Of a stretch of 64,000 bases of DNA, positions 56,858 through 64,000 are shown in pieces (within the stretch, counting starts at the first letter, position 1; every line of letters starts with the position of its first letter). Made by a program: the position numbers and the translations under genes. Source of the DNA: Schaalia sp. lx-260 (GTDB taxonomy: Bacteria > Actinomycetota > Actinomycetes > Actinomycetales > Actinomycetaceae); the NCBI RefSeq assembly GCF_021083645.1, contig NZ_JAJNRQ010000003.1, forward strand, positions 248,001-312,000, read 5' to 3'. The notes below the pieces were generated by a model that did not search any database, had not been told where the DNA came from, and was given only the letters and a program-made list of their open reading frames with translations.

Positions 56858-58146
56858 CGTAAGAAACCTTCATAGTGATGCTGTTGAAGCTGAGTGTTGA
56901 TTTCTTTCACTGTTTGCAAACCGACACCCACAACAATAAGGAGCGTCGTTCCACCGAAAGGCATTTGTCCTTGGCTTAGTTTCAGCGGAATAATCAACAA
57001 GGCGGGTAGCAGTGCGATAACTACCAGGTATAAAGCGCCGGCAGTTGTTAAACGGTTAACAACGTAGCGCAAGAATTCAGCGGTAGGACGGCCTGCACGA
57101 TAGCCCGGCACAAAGCCTCCGTAGCGTTTCATGTTATCGGCAACTTCTTCAGGGTTGAAAGTAATCGCCGTGTAGAAGAAAGTAAAGAAAACAACCAGCA
57201 CAGCATACGCAGTTAAATAGGGCCATGCGCCACTGGTGAAGTTTGCTCCAATCCATTGAACCCATTTAGCTGTCTGATCGCCGAACTGAGCAAACATGGG
57301 TGGCAAGGCCAGGATTGAGGTAGCGAAAATTACCGGAATAACACCGGACATGTTGATTTTCAAAGGAATGTAGGTCGTGGTACCACCGTATTGGCGGCGA
57401 CCGATCATGCGTTTCGCGTATTGAACAGGAATACGACGTTGAGCCTGCTCTAAGTACACGACAACGATTGTCACCAATAGGATCAAAAGGACGATAACGC
57501 CAACTGCTCCCCATTTGCCTGCTTGCCCGATGGCAAGGAGTTGAGAGGGCATGGAAGCTGAGATTGAGGTGAAGATCAGCAGTGACATACCGTTGCCGAT
57601 GCCGCGTTCTGTGATAAGTTCACCCAACCACATGATGACACCTGTTCCAGCAGTCATCGTAATCAGCATGACAAGGAAGCCCCATACTGTGTTATCGCCG
57701 ATCACGCTTTCACTACATGTGGAAAATAAGCGTCCTGAACGGGCCAGTGAAATCGTGGTTGCTGATTGGATAAGGCCCAAACCAATTGTCAGGTAACGGG
57801 TGTACTGAGTGAGTGTCGCTTGTCCTGTCTGACCTTCTTTGTGGAGGTCATCAAAGCGCGGGACGACGACACGCAGCAATTGAATGATAATCGATGCTGT
57901 GATGTAGGGCATGATACCCAAAGCAAAGATTGACAATTGCAGAAGGGCTCCACCTGAAAAGAGATTCACCAGGTCAAGAAGTGATGCCTCTGTTTGTGCT
58001 GCCAAACATTTTTGAACAGCAACTGAGTCTACGCCAGGCGCAGGGATGAACGAACCCATACGAAAAGCTGCCATGATGAAAATGGTAAAAAGCAGCTTCC
58101 GACGTAGGTCGGGAGTACGGAACGCCTGCGCAAAAGCTCCAAGCAC
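56854..58146 (-). CDS. secY: Preprotein translocase subunit SecY
   Basis: Forms the protein-conducting channel of the Sec pathway. The 430-residue protein has ten hydrophobic segments. The plug and helix 2 region is LVNLFSGGALLQLSIFALGIMPYITASIIIQLL, and the cytoplasmic loop is QYAKRMIGRRQYGG. The C-terminal PGYRAGRPTAEFLRYVVNRLT is also diagnostic. The start is GTG at 58146 with GGAGG. A terminator hairpin and a 204-nt gap separate it from rplO, so it probably has its own promoter. Confidence 0.97.
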   Translation of the reverse strand: MLGAFAQAFRTPDLRRKLLFTIFIMAAFRMGSFIPAPGVDSVAVQKCLAAQTEASLLDLVNLFSGGALLQLSIFALGIMPYITASIIIQLLRVVVPRFDDLHKEGQTGQATLTQYTRYLTIGLGLIQSATTISLARSGRLFSTCSESVIGDNTVWGFLVMLITMTAGTGVIMWLGELITERGIGNGMSLLIFTSISASMPSQLLAIGQAGKWGAVGVIVLLILLVTIVVVYLEQAQRRIPVQYAKRMIGRRQYGGTTTYIPLKINMSGVIPVIFATSILALPPMFAQFGDQTAKWVQWIGANFTSGAWPYLTAYAVLVVFFTFFYTAITFNPEEVADNMKRYGGFVPGYRAGRPTAEFLRYVVNRLTTAGALYLVVIALLPALLIIPLKLSQGQMPFGGTTLLIVVGVGLQTVKEINTQLQQHHYEGFLR

Positions 58147-58307
58147 AGCTTCCTCCTGATGGTTTGGGGATCCTTACGGATTATGTAAACAACTCAGCCA
58201 GATTACCGGATAAGAAACAGTTATGGAATCTGATAGCCAATATTGATACTGTTCCCACACGTAATAGGCAAAATATATGTTTTTAGGTAAGTGGAAAAGA
58301 AATTAGA

Positions 58308-58339
58308 GGGGTGATCCGACCTATTTGTCGGAGCACCCC
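58308..58339 (-). terminator. Terminator between rplO and secY
   Basis: GGGGTG (58308-58313) pairs with CACCCC (58334-58339) and TCCGAC (58315-58320) with GTCGGA (58327-58332), with one mismatch and a 6-nt loop. The minus-strand tail is TCTAATTTCTTTTCC. It lies 12 nt past rplO and would separate the spc operon from secY-adk-map. Confidence 0.88.
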
Positions 58340-58350
58340 CCTAACACATG

Positions 58351-58830
58351 TCAGCGGGCCTGTAAGGTACCACCGGCAGCTGTAATCTTCGTTTCGGCGG
58401 ATGCGGACCATGAGTCCACGATCACGTCGAGTTTCACGGAGATTTCACCTGTGCCAAGAACCTTGACAGGTAATCCGTCACGAACCGCGCGCTTTGCAAC
58501 AAGATCTTCAACAGTCACTGTTCCGCCTTCAGGGAACAATTCCTGCAGACGAGCAACGTTGACGACCTGGTATTCCACACGGAATGGGTTCTTAAAGCCA
58601 CGTAACTTCGGCAGACGCATATGCATAGGTGTTTGACCACCTTCAAATGCGGCTGATACTTGGTAACGAGCCTTTGTACCCTTTGTGCCGCGTCCAGCGG
58701 TTTTACCCTTGGAGCCTTCACCGCGACCGACACGGGTCTTTGCAGTTTTCGCACCGGGGGCAGGACGCAAGTGATGCAGCTTAACGATGCTCACTGTTTC
58801 TTCCGCGGTTTTCTTTGTGGAGTCAGCCAT
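58351..58830 (-). CDS. rplO: 50S ribosomal protein L15
   Basis: The 159-residue product has [52 protein letters not shown] and a C-terminal globular part with [19 protein letters not shown] short acidic N-terminal extension (about 15 residues) precedes the core. ATG at 58830. It is 2 nt from rpmD and is the last gene before the terminator. Confidence 0.97.
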   Translation of the reverse strand: MADSTKKTAEETVSIVKLHHLRPAPGAKTAKTRVGRGEGSKGKTAGRGTKGTKARYQVSAAFEGGQTPMHMRLPKLRGFKNPFRVEYQVVNVARLQELFPEGGTVTVEDLVAKRAVRDGLPVKVLGTGEISVKLDVIVDSWSASAETKITAAGGTLQAR

Positions 58831-58832
58831 TG

Positions 58833-59015
58833 TCAGTCGACCTCCTCGACGGTTACCAAGTGGCGTACGGTACGGACAGCACCACGCACAGCGTTTGTGT
58901 CTTCACGTACGACCGATTGGCCTATCTTGCGCAGCCCGAGGGTACGCAATGTGTCTTTCATGTTCTGCTTCGTGCCGATCGTGGACTTGACCTGCGTAAT
59001 TTTCAGGTTTGCCAT
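58833..59015 (-). CDS. rpmD: 50S ribosomal protein L30
   Basis: The 60-residue product from ATG 59015 has [31 protein letters not shown], the standard L30 core. A GTG one codon upstream (59018) is a possible alternative start. The ATG shares its A with the rpsE stop (TGATG), so translation is coupled. Confidence 0.96.
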   Translation of the reverse strand: MANLKITQVKSTIGTKQNMKDTLRTLGLRKIGQSVVREDTNAVRGAVRTVRHLVTVEEVD

Positions 59016-59710
59016 CACTCACTCACCCCTGCAGCCGCTTTATCAGCTTCGGCTTTTTCAGCTTGAGCGCGTTTTTCGGCTTCGCCTTCAGCGCGCGCAC
59101 GGAGCATTGACTCTGGTGCGATACGTTCCAGCGGTAAGCCACGACGCGCTGCTACAGCCTCAGGCTGTTCAAGCTGCTTGAGTGCCGCAACTGTTGCGTG
59201 AACAATGTTGATTGCATTGTCAGAACCCAGTGACTTGGTAAGTACGTCATGCACACCTGCAGCCTCAAGGACTGCGCGCACCGGACCACCGGCGATAACG
59301 CCTGTACCGGGAGCTGCTGGGCGCAGGAGAACTTCACCGGCCGCATCGCGGCCTTGTACCAGGTGGGTAATGGTACGGCGAATCATAGGAACTCGGAAGA
59401 AATTCTTCTTTGCTTCCTCAACGCCTTTGGAAATAGCCTGAGGAACTTCCTTGGCTTTTCCGTAACCCACGCCGACGGTTCCTTCACCATCACCAACGAC
59501 GACCAGAGCTGTGAATGAGAAGCGACGACCGCCCTTCACAACTTTGGAGACTCGGTTAATGGTGACAACGCGTTCAATGTACTGGTCTTTGTTTTCGCCG
59601 CGACGGCCTTCGCGGTTTTCACCGCGGCCGTTACGACGCTCGCGACGCTCGCCGTCGCCCGAACGTTCAGAGCCTTCCTGACCGTTCCTGCTTCGCTGCT
59701 GTGCAGCCAT
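59015..59710 (-). CDS. rpsE: 30S ribosomal protein S5
   Basis: Small-subunit protein important for decoding accuracy and helicase-like mRNA entry. From ATG 59710 the product is 231 residues. An Arg-, Gly- and Glu-rich N-terminal extension of about 60 residues precedes the core [30 protein letters not shown]. The core continues with [26 protein letters not shown] and [27 protein letters not shown] charged Ala/Glu/Lys tail follows. The frame is open to 59761. It is shared by the spc operon order L18-S5-L30-L15. Confidence 0.96.
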   Translation of the reverse strand: MAAQQRSRNGQEGSERSGDGERRERRNGRGENREGRRGENKDQYIERVVTINRVSKVVKGGRRFSFTALVVVGDGEGTVGVGYGKAKEVPQAISKGVEEAKKNFFRVPMIRRTITHLVQGRDAAGEVLLRPAAPGTGVIAGGPVRAVLEAAGVHDVLTKSLGSDNAINIVHATVAALKQLEQPEAVAARRGLPLERIAPESMLRARAEGEAEKRAQAEKAEADKAAAGVSE

Positions 59711-59738
59711 CAGATGATCTCTCTTTCTCCGAGTTCGG

Positions 59739-60110
59739 TCACAGCACGAGTCCGCCCTCACGGGCGGCTTCGGCTACGGCGGCCACACGGCCATGATACT
59801 TATTACCACCGCGGTCAAAAATGACAGCGGAAATGCCGGCAGCCTTGGCGCGCTCTGCAATCAGTGCGCCAACCTTGGCGGCCTTGTCCTTCTTGGTACC
59901 TTCGGTACCTTGGAGGTCGGCTTCCATCGTCGAAGCGGAAACTAAAGTATGTCCGACGGTGTCGTCGACAACTTGAGCCACCATGTGACGGTTGGAACGA
60001 GTCACTACCAAACGGGGACGCTCGGCAGTGCCAGTGATCTTCTTGCGTAGGCGCAGGTGGCGGCGCTTGCGGGCAACAAATTTGCCCTTGCCCTTGACAG
60101 AGTAGGACAT
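59739..60110 (-). CDS. rplR: 50S ribosomal protein L18
   Basis: 5S rRNA-binding protein. The 123-residue product has [46 protein letters not shown] and [24 protein letters not shown]. Its ATG at 60110 overlaps the rplF stop by 1 nt (TAATG). Confidence 0.97.
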   Translation of the reverse strand: MSYSVKGKGKFVARKRRHLRLRKKITGTAERPRLVVTRSNRHMVAQVVDDTVGHTLVSASTMEADLQGTEGTKKDKAAKVGALIAERAKAAGISAVIFDRGGNKYHGRVAAVAEAAREGGLVL

Positions 60111-60646
60111 TACTTACCTGCCTTTCCGACCTTGCGACGAATAACTTCACCCACGTAGTGGATACCCTTACCCTTGTAGGGTTCAGGCTTCTTCAACTTA
60201 CGAATACGGGCTGCAGTTTCACCAACGAGTTGCTTGTCGATGCCTTTCACCGTGAATTTGGTGGCAGAGTCAACAATAAACTCGATACCTTCGGGGGCCA
60301 CGACCGGGACAGTGTGTGAGAAACCCAAGGAAAATTCAAGATCTTTTCCTTTGGCGACGACACGGTAACCGGTACCCGTGATTTCGAGCTGCTTTGCGTA
60401 GCCCTCAGTCACGCCAATGACCATATTGTTAATGAGTGTGCGGCTCAGGCCGTGCAGAGAACGTGAGAGGCGCTCATCGTTAGGACGGGTGACAAGGATG
60501 TGTCCGTCTTCCATCACGACAGTGATGGGGTGAGCGACTACATGAGTCAATTCCCCTTTAGGACCTTTCACCGTTACGGTCTGTCCGTTAATAGTAACGT
60601 CAACACCAGCGGGAATGACGATAGGGTTTTTACCGATACGTGACAT
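60110..60646 (-). CDS. rplF: 50S ribosomal protein L6
   Basis: Large-subunit protein near the sarcin-ricin loop. The 178-residue product has [57 protein letters not shown] and the C-terminal signature [30 protein letters not shown] at 60646, 16 nt after rpsH. Confidence 0.98.
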   Translation of the reverse strand: MSRIGKNPIVIPAGVDVTINGQTVTVKGPKGELTHVVAHPITVVMEDGHILVTRPNDERLSRSLHGLSRTLINNMVIGVTEGYAKQLEITGTGYRVVAKGKDLEFSLGFSHTVPVVAPEGIEFIVDSATKFTVKGIDKQLVGETAARIRKLKKPEPYKGKGIHYVGEVIRRKVGKAGK

Positions 60647-60662
60647 TGTTCAGCCTCCCCTA

Positions 60663-61061
60663 TCACCATACGTAAGCGAGGACTTCGCCGCCCACGCCTT
60701 TGTCAGCTGCTTGACGGTCAGTGAGCAGACCAGATGACGTGGACAGGATTGCCACGCCAAGGCCGCCGCGGACCTTCGGCAGGTTGGTGGACTTAACGTA
60801 CACGCGCAAACCTGGCTTAGACACACGCTGTAAACCTTTAATAGCAGCTTCACGGCGTGAGCTGTATTTGAGGTTCAGAGTCAGGGTCTGACCAACACGA
60901 GCATCCTCAACCTCGATGGAGGCAATGTAGCCTTCATCCACGAGGATGTTCGCAATAGCTGCCTTCAGTTTTGAGTAAGGCATTGAAACGGAATCATGAT
61001 GAGCCCGATTCGCGTTACGCAGGCGCGTCAGCATATCTGCGATTGGATCAGTCATTGTCAT
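60663..61061 (-). CDS. rpsH: 30S ribosomal protein S8
   Basis: Binds helix 21 of 16S rRNA. The 132-residue product has [31 protein letters not shown] and the C-terminal [22 protein letters not shown] at 61061 or the in-frame ATG two codons later could start translation. It lies 62 nt after rpsZ. Confidence 0.97.
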   Translation of the reverse strand: MTMTDPIADMLTRLRNANRAHHDSVSMPYSKLKAAIANILVDEGYIASIEVEDARVGQTLTLNLKYSSRREAAIKGLQRVSKPGLRVYVKSTNLPKVRGGLGVAILSTSSGLLTDRQAADKGVGGEVLAYVW

Positions 61062-61123
61062 GGGGGTATTCCCCTTCCTCGTCGCGGTTTCTCCACTTCA
61101 AGCAGAGACCTACGACGTCAGTG

Positions 61124-61309
61124 TTACCAGCTGCTCTTGGTGACGCCAGGGAGCTCACCACGAAGGGCGAGTTCACGCAAGCACACGCGGCACAGTCCGA
61201 ACTTACGGTACACGGAGCGGGGACGACCGCAACGATTGCACCGTGTGTAGCCGCGCACCGCGAATTTCGGGGTGCGAGCGGCTTTGACTTTGAGAGAGGT
61301 CTTAGCCAT
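61124..61309 (-). CDS. rpsZ: 30S ribosomal protein S14, zinc-binding type Z
   Basis: The 61-residue product is the short zinc form of S14: [46 protein letters not shown], with CxxC pairs at about 24/27 and 40/43. ATG at 61309. It lies 3 nt after rplE in the spc operon. The long zinc-free paralogue is not in the window. Confidence 0.97.
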   Translation of the reverse strand: MAKTSLKVKAARTPKFAVRGYTRCNRCGRPRSVYRKFGLCRVCLRELALRGELPGVTKSSW

Positions 61310-61312
61310 AGG

Positions 61313-61858
61313 TCAGTTCTCCTTGAAAGGGAAGCCGAGGTGACGAAGAAGCGAACGTCCCTCATCATCGGTCTTGGCCGAGGTGACAACGGTGATGTCC
61401 ATGCCACGAACTCGGTCAATGGAATCCTGATCGATCTCATGGAACATTGACTGTTCGGTCAGACCGAAGGTGTAATTGCCATTCCCATCGAATTGCTTTG
61501 CCGACAGGCCGCGGAAGTCGCGGATACGTGGCAGAGCTGTGGAAAGGAGACGGTCCAAGAATTCCCACATACGATCGCCACGCATGGTGACGTGTGCACC
61601 AATAGCTTGGCCTTCGCGGAGCTTGAACTGAGCAATTGACTTACGCGCCTTGGTGACAACTGGCTTTTGGCCTGTAATCGCGGTCAGGTCACGAATGGCT
61701 CCCTCAAGAGCTTTTGAATCACGAGCTGCCTCACCAACGCCCATGTTGACGACGATCTTTACCAGACCGCCGACTTCCATGACGTTTGCATGGCCGAACT
61801 CAGAACGTAAAGCCTCGCGGATTTCCGAGTTGTACTTTTCCTTCAGACGAGGTGCCAT
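61313..61858 (-). CDS. rplE: 50S ribosomal protein L5
   Basis: Contacts 5S rRNA and the P-site tRNA. The 181-residue product from ATG 61858 has [62 protein letters not shown] and [21 protein letters not shown]. The frame stays open to 61903, but the chosen start gives the standard N-terminus and sits 1 nt after rplX. Confidence 0.97.
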   Translation of the reverse strand: MAPRLKEKYNSEIREALRSEFGHANVMEVGGLVKIVVNMGVGEAARDSKALEGAIRDLTAITGQKPVVTKARKSIAQFKLREGQAIGAHVTMRGDRMWEFLDRLLSTALPRIRDFRGLSAKQFDGNGNYTFGLTEQSMFHEIDQDSIDRVRGMDITVVTSAKTDDEGRSLLRHLGFPFKEN

Positions 61859-61859
61859 C

Positions 61860-62291
61860 TCAGATCTCCTTGCCCTGTTCGATGCCACGCTTAGCACCAC
61901 CACGAGTTACACGAACTCGGACGGTACGAACACGGCCATCGCGTTCAATGGTGTCCTCGCGGAAACCTACACGCACACGCTTCTTGGTGTCTGGGTCAAC
62001 AAGCGCAATTTTGGACAGCGAAATGGGGGCTTCGATAGTTTCGATGCCGCCAGCTTGTCCTTGAGCGCCTTGACGTACGTGGCGTGTCTTGAGGTTAATG
62101 CCTTCGACAAGCACTTTTTCTTCGCGTGGGAACACCTTGATTACTCGACCCTGACGACCTTTATCGCCTGGTTTGAGTGGTTCAAGGCCTTCTGCCTCAC
62201 GACGTGCATTGCGCTCAGCGAGCTTTGCCTCATCCGAGGTGCGGCCGCGTACAACCTCTACGAGGTCTCCCTTGCGGATTTTCGCTGCCAT
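61860..62291 (-). CDS. rplX: 50S ribosomal protein L24 with an N-terminal insertion
   Basis: Early assembly protein with a KOW motif. The 143-residue product is longer than the usual 100-110. It begins [16 protein letters not shown], then an insertion of about 25 charged residues ([20 protein letters not shown]) splits the KOW loop before [23 protein letters not shown]. The rest, [19 protein letters not shown] and RVGFR, is normal. ATG at 62291 shares a base with the rplN stop. Confidence 0.95.
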   Translation of the reverse strand: MAAKIRKGDLVEVVRGRTSDEAKLAERNARREAEGLEPLKPGDKGRQGRVIKVFPREEKVLVEGINLKTRHVRQGAQGQAGGIETIEAPISLSKIALVDPDTKKRVRVGFREDTIERDGRVRTVRVRVTRGGAKRGIEQGKEI

Positions 62292-62659
62292 CAGATCACC
62301 TCCGGTGCGAGTGACACGATCTTCATGAATTTCTTGTCACGTAGTTCACGTCCAACTGGACCGAAGATACGTGTGCCGCGGGGTTCGCCATCGTTTTTAA
62401 GGATGACTGCCGCATTTTCGTCGAAACGAATGTAGGAACCGTCGGGACGGCGAGTTTCTTTGCGCGTGCGCACAACAACCGCCTTAACGACGTCTCCCTT
62501 CTTGACGTTGCCGCCAGGGATTGCGTCTTTCACGGTAGCGACGATGACGTCGCCGATACCCGCGTAACGCCGACCCGAGCCACCGAGAACACGGATGGTC
62601 AGGATCTCCTTGGCCCCTGTGTTATCAGCGACTTTCAGTCGCGACTCCTGCTGAATCAT
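62291..62659 (-). CDS. rplN: 50S ribosomal protein L14
   Basis: The 122-residue product is a textbook L14: [47 protein letters not shown] and [28 protein letters not shown] at 62659. It starts the spc operon, 95 nt after rpsQ, and a GC hairpin lies in that gap. Confidence 0.98.
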   Translation of the reverse strand: MIQQESRLKVADNTGAKEILTIRVLGGSGRRYAGIGDVIVATVKDAIPGGNVKKGDVVKAVVVRTRKETRRPDGSYIRFDENAAVILKNDGEPRGTRIFGPVGRELRDKKFMKIVSLAPEVI

Positions 62660-62692
62660 TTTCTGTGACTCCTGTCGTCGAGCCGGTTCTCT

Positions 62693-62714
62693 GCGGCGAG
62701 GTTACCCTCGCCGC
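62693..62714. other. GC-rich hairpin at the S10/spc operon boundary
   Basis: GCGGCGAGG (62693-62701) pairs with CCTCGCCGC (62706-62714), a perfect 9-bp stem with a 4-nt loop. It lies between rpsQ and rplN. No T-run follows, so it may be an attenuator, a processing site or only a stabilising hairpin. Confidence 0.6.
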
Positions 62715-62754
62715 CGAGCCTTGCCGAACGGATTTCGGTCTAAAAGGGCGAATG

Positions 62755-63021
62755 TCACTTCGCCTTTTCGAGGATTTCCACAACGCGCCAGCGTTTGGTT
62801 GCTGACAACGGGCGGGTCTCCATAATCAGGACAAGATCCCCAATCTGGCATTCGTTATGCTCATCATGAACCTTGACCTTCTTGCTCTTGCGCATGACCT
62901 TGCCATAAAGAGCATGCTTGACGCGGTCTTCGATCTCGACAACGACGGTTTTATCCATCTTGTCTGAGGTCACGTAGCCGCGACGAACTTTGCGCTGATT
63001 ACGAGGTGCGGACTCGGACAT
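62755..63021 (-). CDS. rpsQ: 30S ribosomal protein S17
   Basis: OB-fold protein that binds 16S rRNA early in assembly. From ATG 63021 the product is 88 residues: [47 protein letters not shown], then [28 protein letters not shown] lies 8 nt upstream; a GTG at 63030 would overlap rpmC by 4 nt but abuts that Shine-Dalgarno. Confidence 0.97.
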   Translation of the reverse strand: MSESAPRNQRKVRRGYVTSDKMDKTVVVEIEDRVKHALYGKVMRKSKKVKVHDEHNECQIGDLVLIMETRPLSATKRWRVVEILEKAK

Positions 63022-63026
63022 CCTAC

Positions 63027-63260
63027 TCACTCCTGAGTGCTAGGGGCGGTGCGGTAGCCGAGCTCCCGCTCACGCGCGATCGTGTAGATGCGGGCGATGT
63101 CACGGCGCACGGTACGCATACGACCGTGGTCTTCCAATGAACCTACTGCTTGAGCAAAACGTAAGTTGAACAGTTCTGCTTTAGCTTTTTCGAGCTCTTT
63201 GGATAACTGGGCATCGTCCATGGCATCGAGGTCGGCGGTGGTCAGACCCTTATCGGCCAT
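63027..63260 (-). CDS. rpmC: 50S ribosomal protein L29
   Basis: Sits at the tunnel exit near trigger factor. The 77-residue product has [34 protein letters not shown] and [23 protein letters not shown] at 63260 overlaps the rplP stop by 1 nt. Confidence 0.97.
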   Translation of the reverse strand: MADKGLTTADLDAMDDAQLSKELEKAKAELFNLRFAQAVGSLEDHGRMRTVRRDIARIYTIARERELGYRTAPSTQE

Positions 63261-63679
63261 CAGAAATCACCACCCTCTCGGACCACGAAACGGGTCTTCA
63301 TCGGAAGCTTGTGCTGGGCACGTCGCATAGCCTCACGAGCAAGGCTCTCTGAGACACCACCCAACTCGAACATGATACGTCCTGGTTTAACAGGCGCAAT
63401 CCACCATTCAACCGAACCCTTACCGGAACCCATACGAGTTTCAGCAGGTTTCTTGGTCAAGGGGCGGTCAGGGAAAATATTGATCCACACCTTGCCACCA
63501 CGCTTGATGTGACGTGTCATGGCAATACGAGCGGCTTCAATCTGTCGGTTGGTGACATATGCACCTTCAAGCGCCTGGATCCCGTACTGGCCGAATGCCA
63601 GTTCGGTACCGCCTGTCGCGTTGCCCGTGCGATGCGGACGGTGCTGACGGCGCCACTTAGTACGGCGGGGAATGAGCAT
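63260..63679 (-). CDS. rplP: 50S ribosomal protein L16
   Basis: Organises the A-site region of the large subunit. The 139-residue product has [19 protein letters not shown], then [25 protein letters not shown] in slightly variant form, [20 protein letters not shown] and [25 protein letters not shown] at 63679, 6 nt after rpsC. Confidence 0.97.
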   Translation of the reverse strand: MLIPRRTKWRRQHRPHRTGNATGGTELAFGQYGIQALEGAYVTNRQIEAARIAMTRHIKRGGKVWINIFPDRPLTKKPAETRMGSGKGSVEWWIAPVKPGRIMFELGGVSESLAREAMRRAQHKLPMKTRFVVREGGDF

Positions 63680-63685
63680 GTTGGC

Positions 63686-64000
<315 letters not shown>

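Noticed and set aside
61650-62435. A 261-codon plus-strand frame
   Set aside because: It is antisense to rplE, rplX and rplN and has no family resemblance.

Overview
This window is core chromosome of an actinobacterium with moderate GC, judged by eye at near 50 percent. A WhiB3/WhiD-type regulator, GuaB3 beside GuaB, a DUF3017 gene, a fused NnrE-NnrD, a putative polyphosphate glucokinase, a DtxR/IdeR-type iron box and the order of the conserved genes all point to Actinobacteria. The absence of rpsD from the alpha operon and the low GC suggest a host-associated member of the Actinomycetaceae or a relative. That placement is inference. I saw no insertion sequence, prophage, CRISPR array, tRNA or rRNA.

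Layout. 1-11445: central carbon and cofactor metabolism: a eukaryotic-like tandem phosphofructokinase (3' end outside the window), a DAACS symporter, a dimeric NADP isocitrate dehydrogenase, DUF3017, pta-ackA, nadE and a small membrane protein. 11667-16512: an iron-uptake and Tat-export module, with efeUOB divergent from tatA-tatC across an iron-box candidate and tatB convergent on tatC. 16801-20202: two unrelated fumarases, divergent. 20495-27634: guaB3, a DEDDh exonuclease, a fructose-6-phosphate-aldolase-like transaldolase, guaB, an AGE-family isomerase and a MerR regulator. 28003-33438: whiB3-like gene, a DsbA/CcdA thiol pair, groES under a CIRCE element, a methyltransferase and tsaD. 33606-37043: sdhCAB. 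37367-48351: rimI, tsaB, tsaE, alr, nnr, a GRP sugar transporter, glmS, coaA and glmM. 48626-64000: rpsI-rplM, truA, a ROK kinase, then rplQ, rpoA and the alpha, spc and S10 ribosomal operons, ending inside rpsC.

How the genes work together. EfeB is a Tat-signal heme peroxidase, so placing tatA-tatC opposite efeUOB with one iron box between them puts cargo and exporter side by side. IDH, SDH and two fumarases supply part of a TCA cycle, while pta-ackA gives acetate overflow and ATP. TsaB, TsaE and TsaD make the t6A tRNA modification. GlmS and GlmM feed UDP-GlcNAc synthesis, and Alr supplies D-alanine for the wall.

The order guaB3, guaB, whiB3, groES, tsaD, rimI, tsaB, tsaE, alr, nnr, glmS, glmM, rpsI, rplM, truA, rplQ, rpoA follows an old actinobacterial backbone. 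Local changes are visible: sdhCAB between rimI and tsaD, no groEL beside groES, and no rpsD. I did not find a convincing undescribed system. The most interesting items are the Efe-Tat arrangement, the tandem PFK, the orphan groES and a tandem duplication that copied half of a terminator hairpin.
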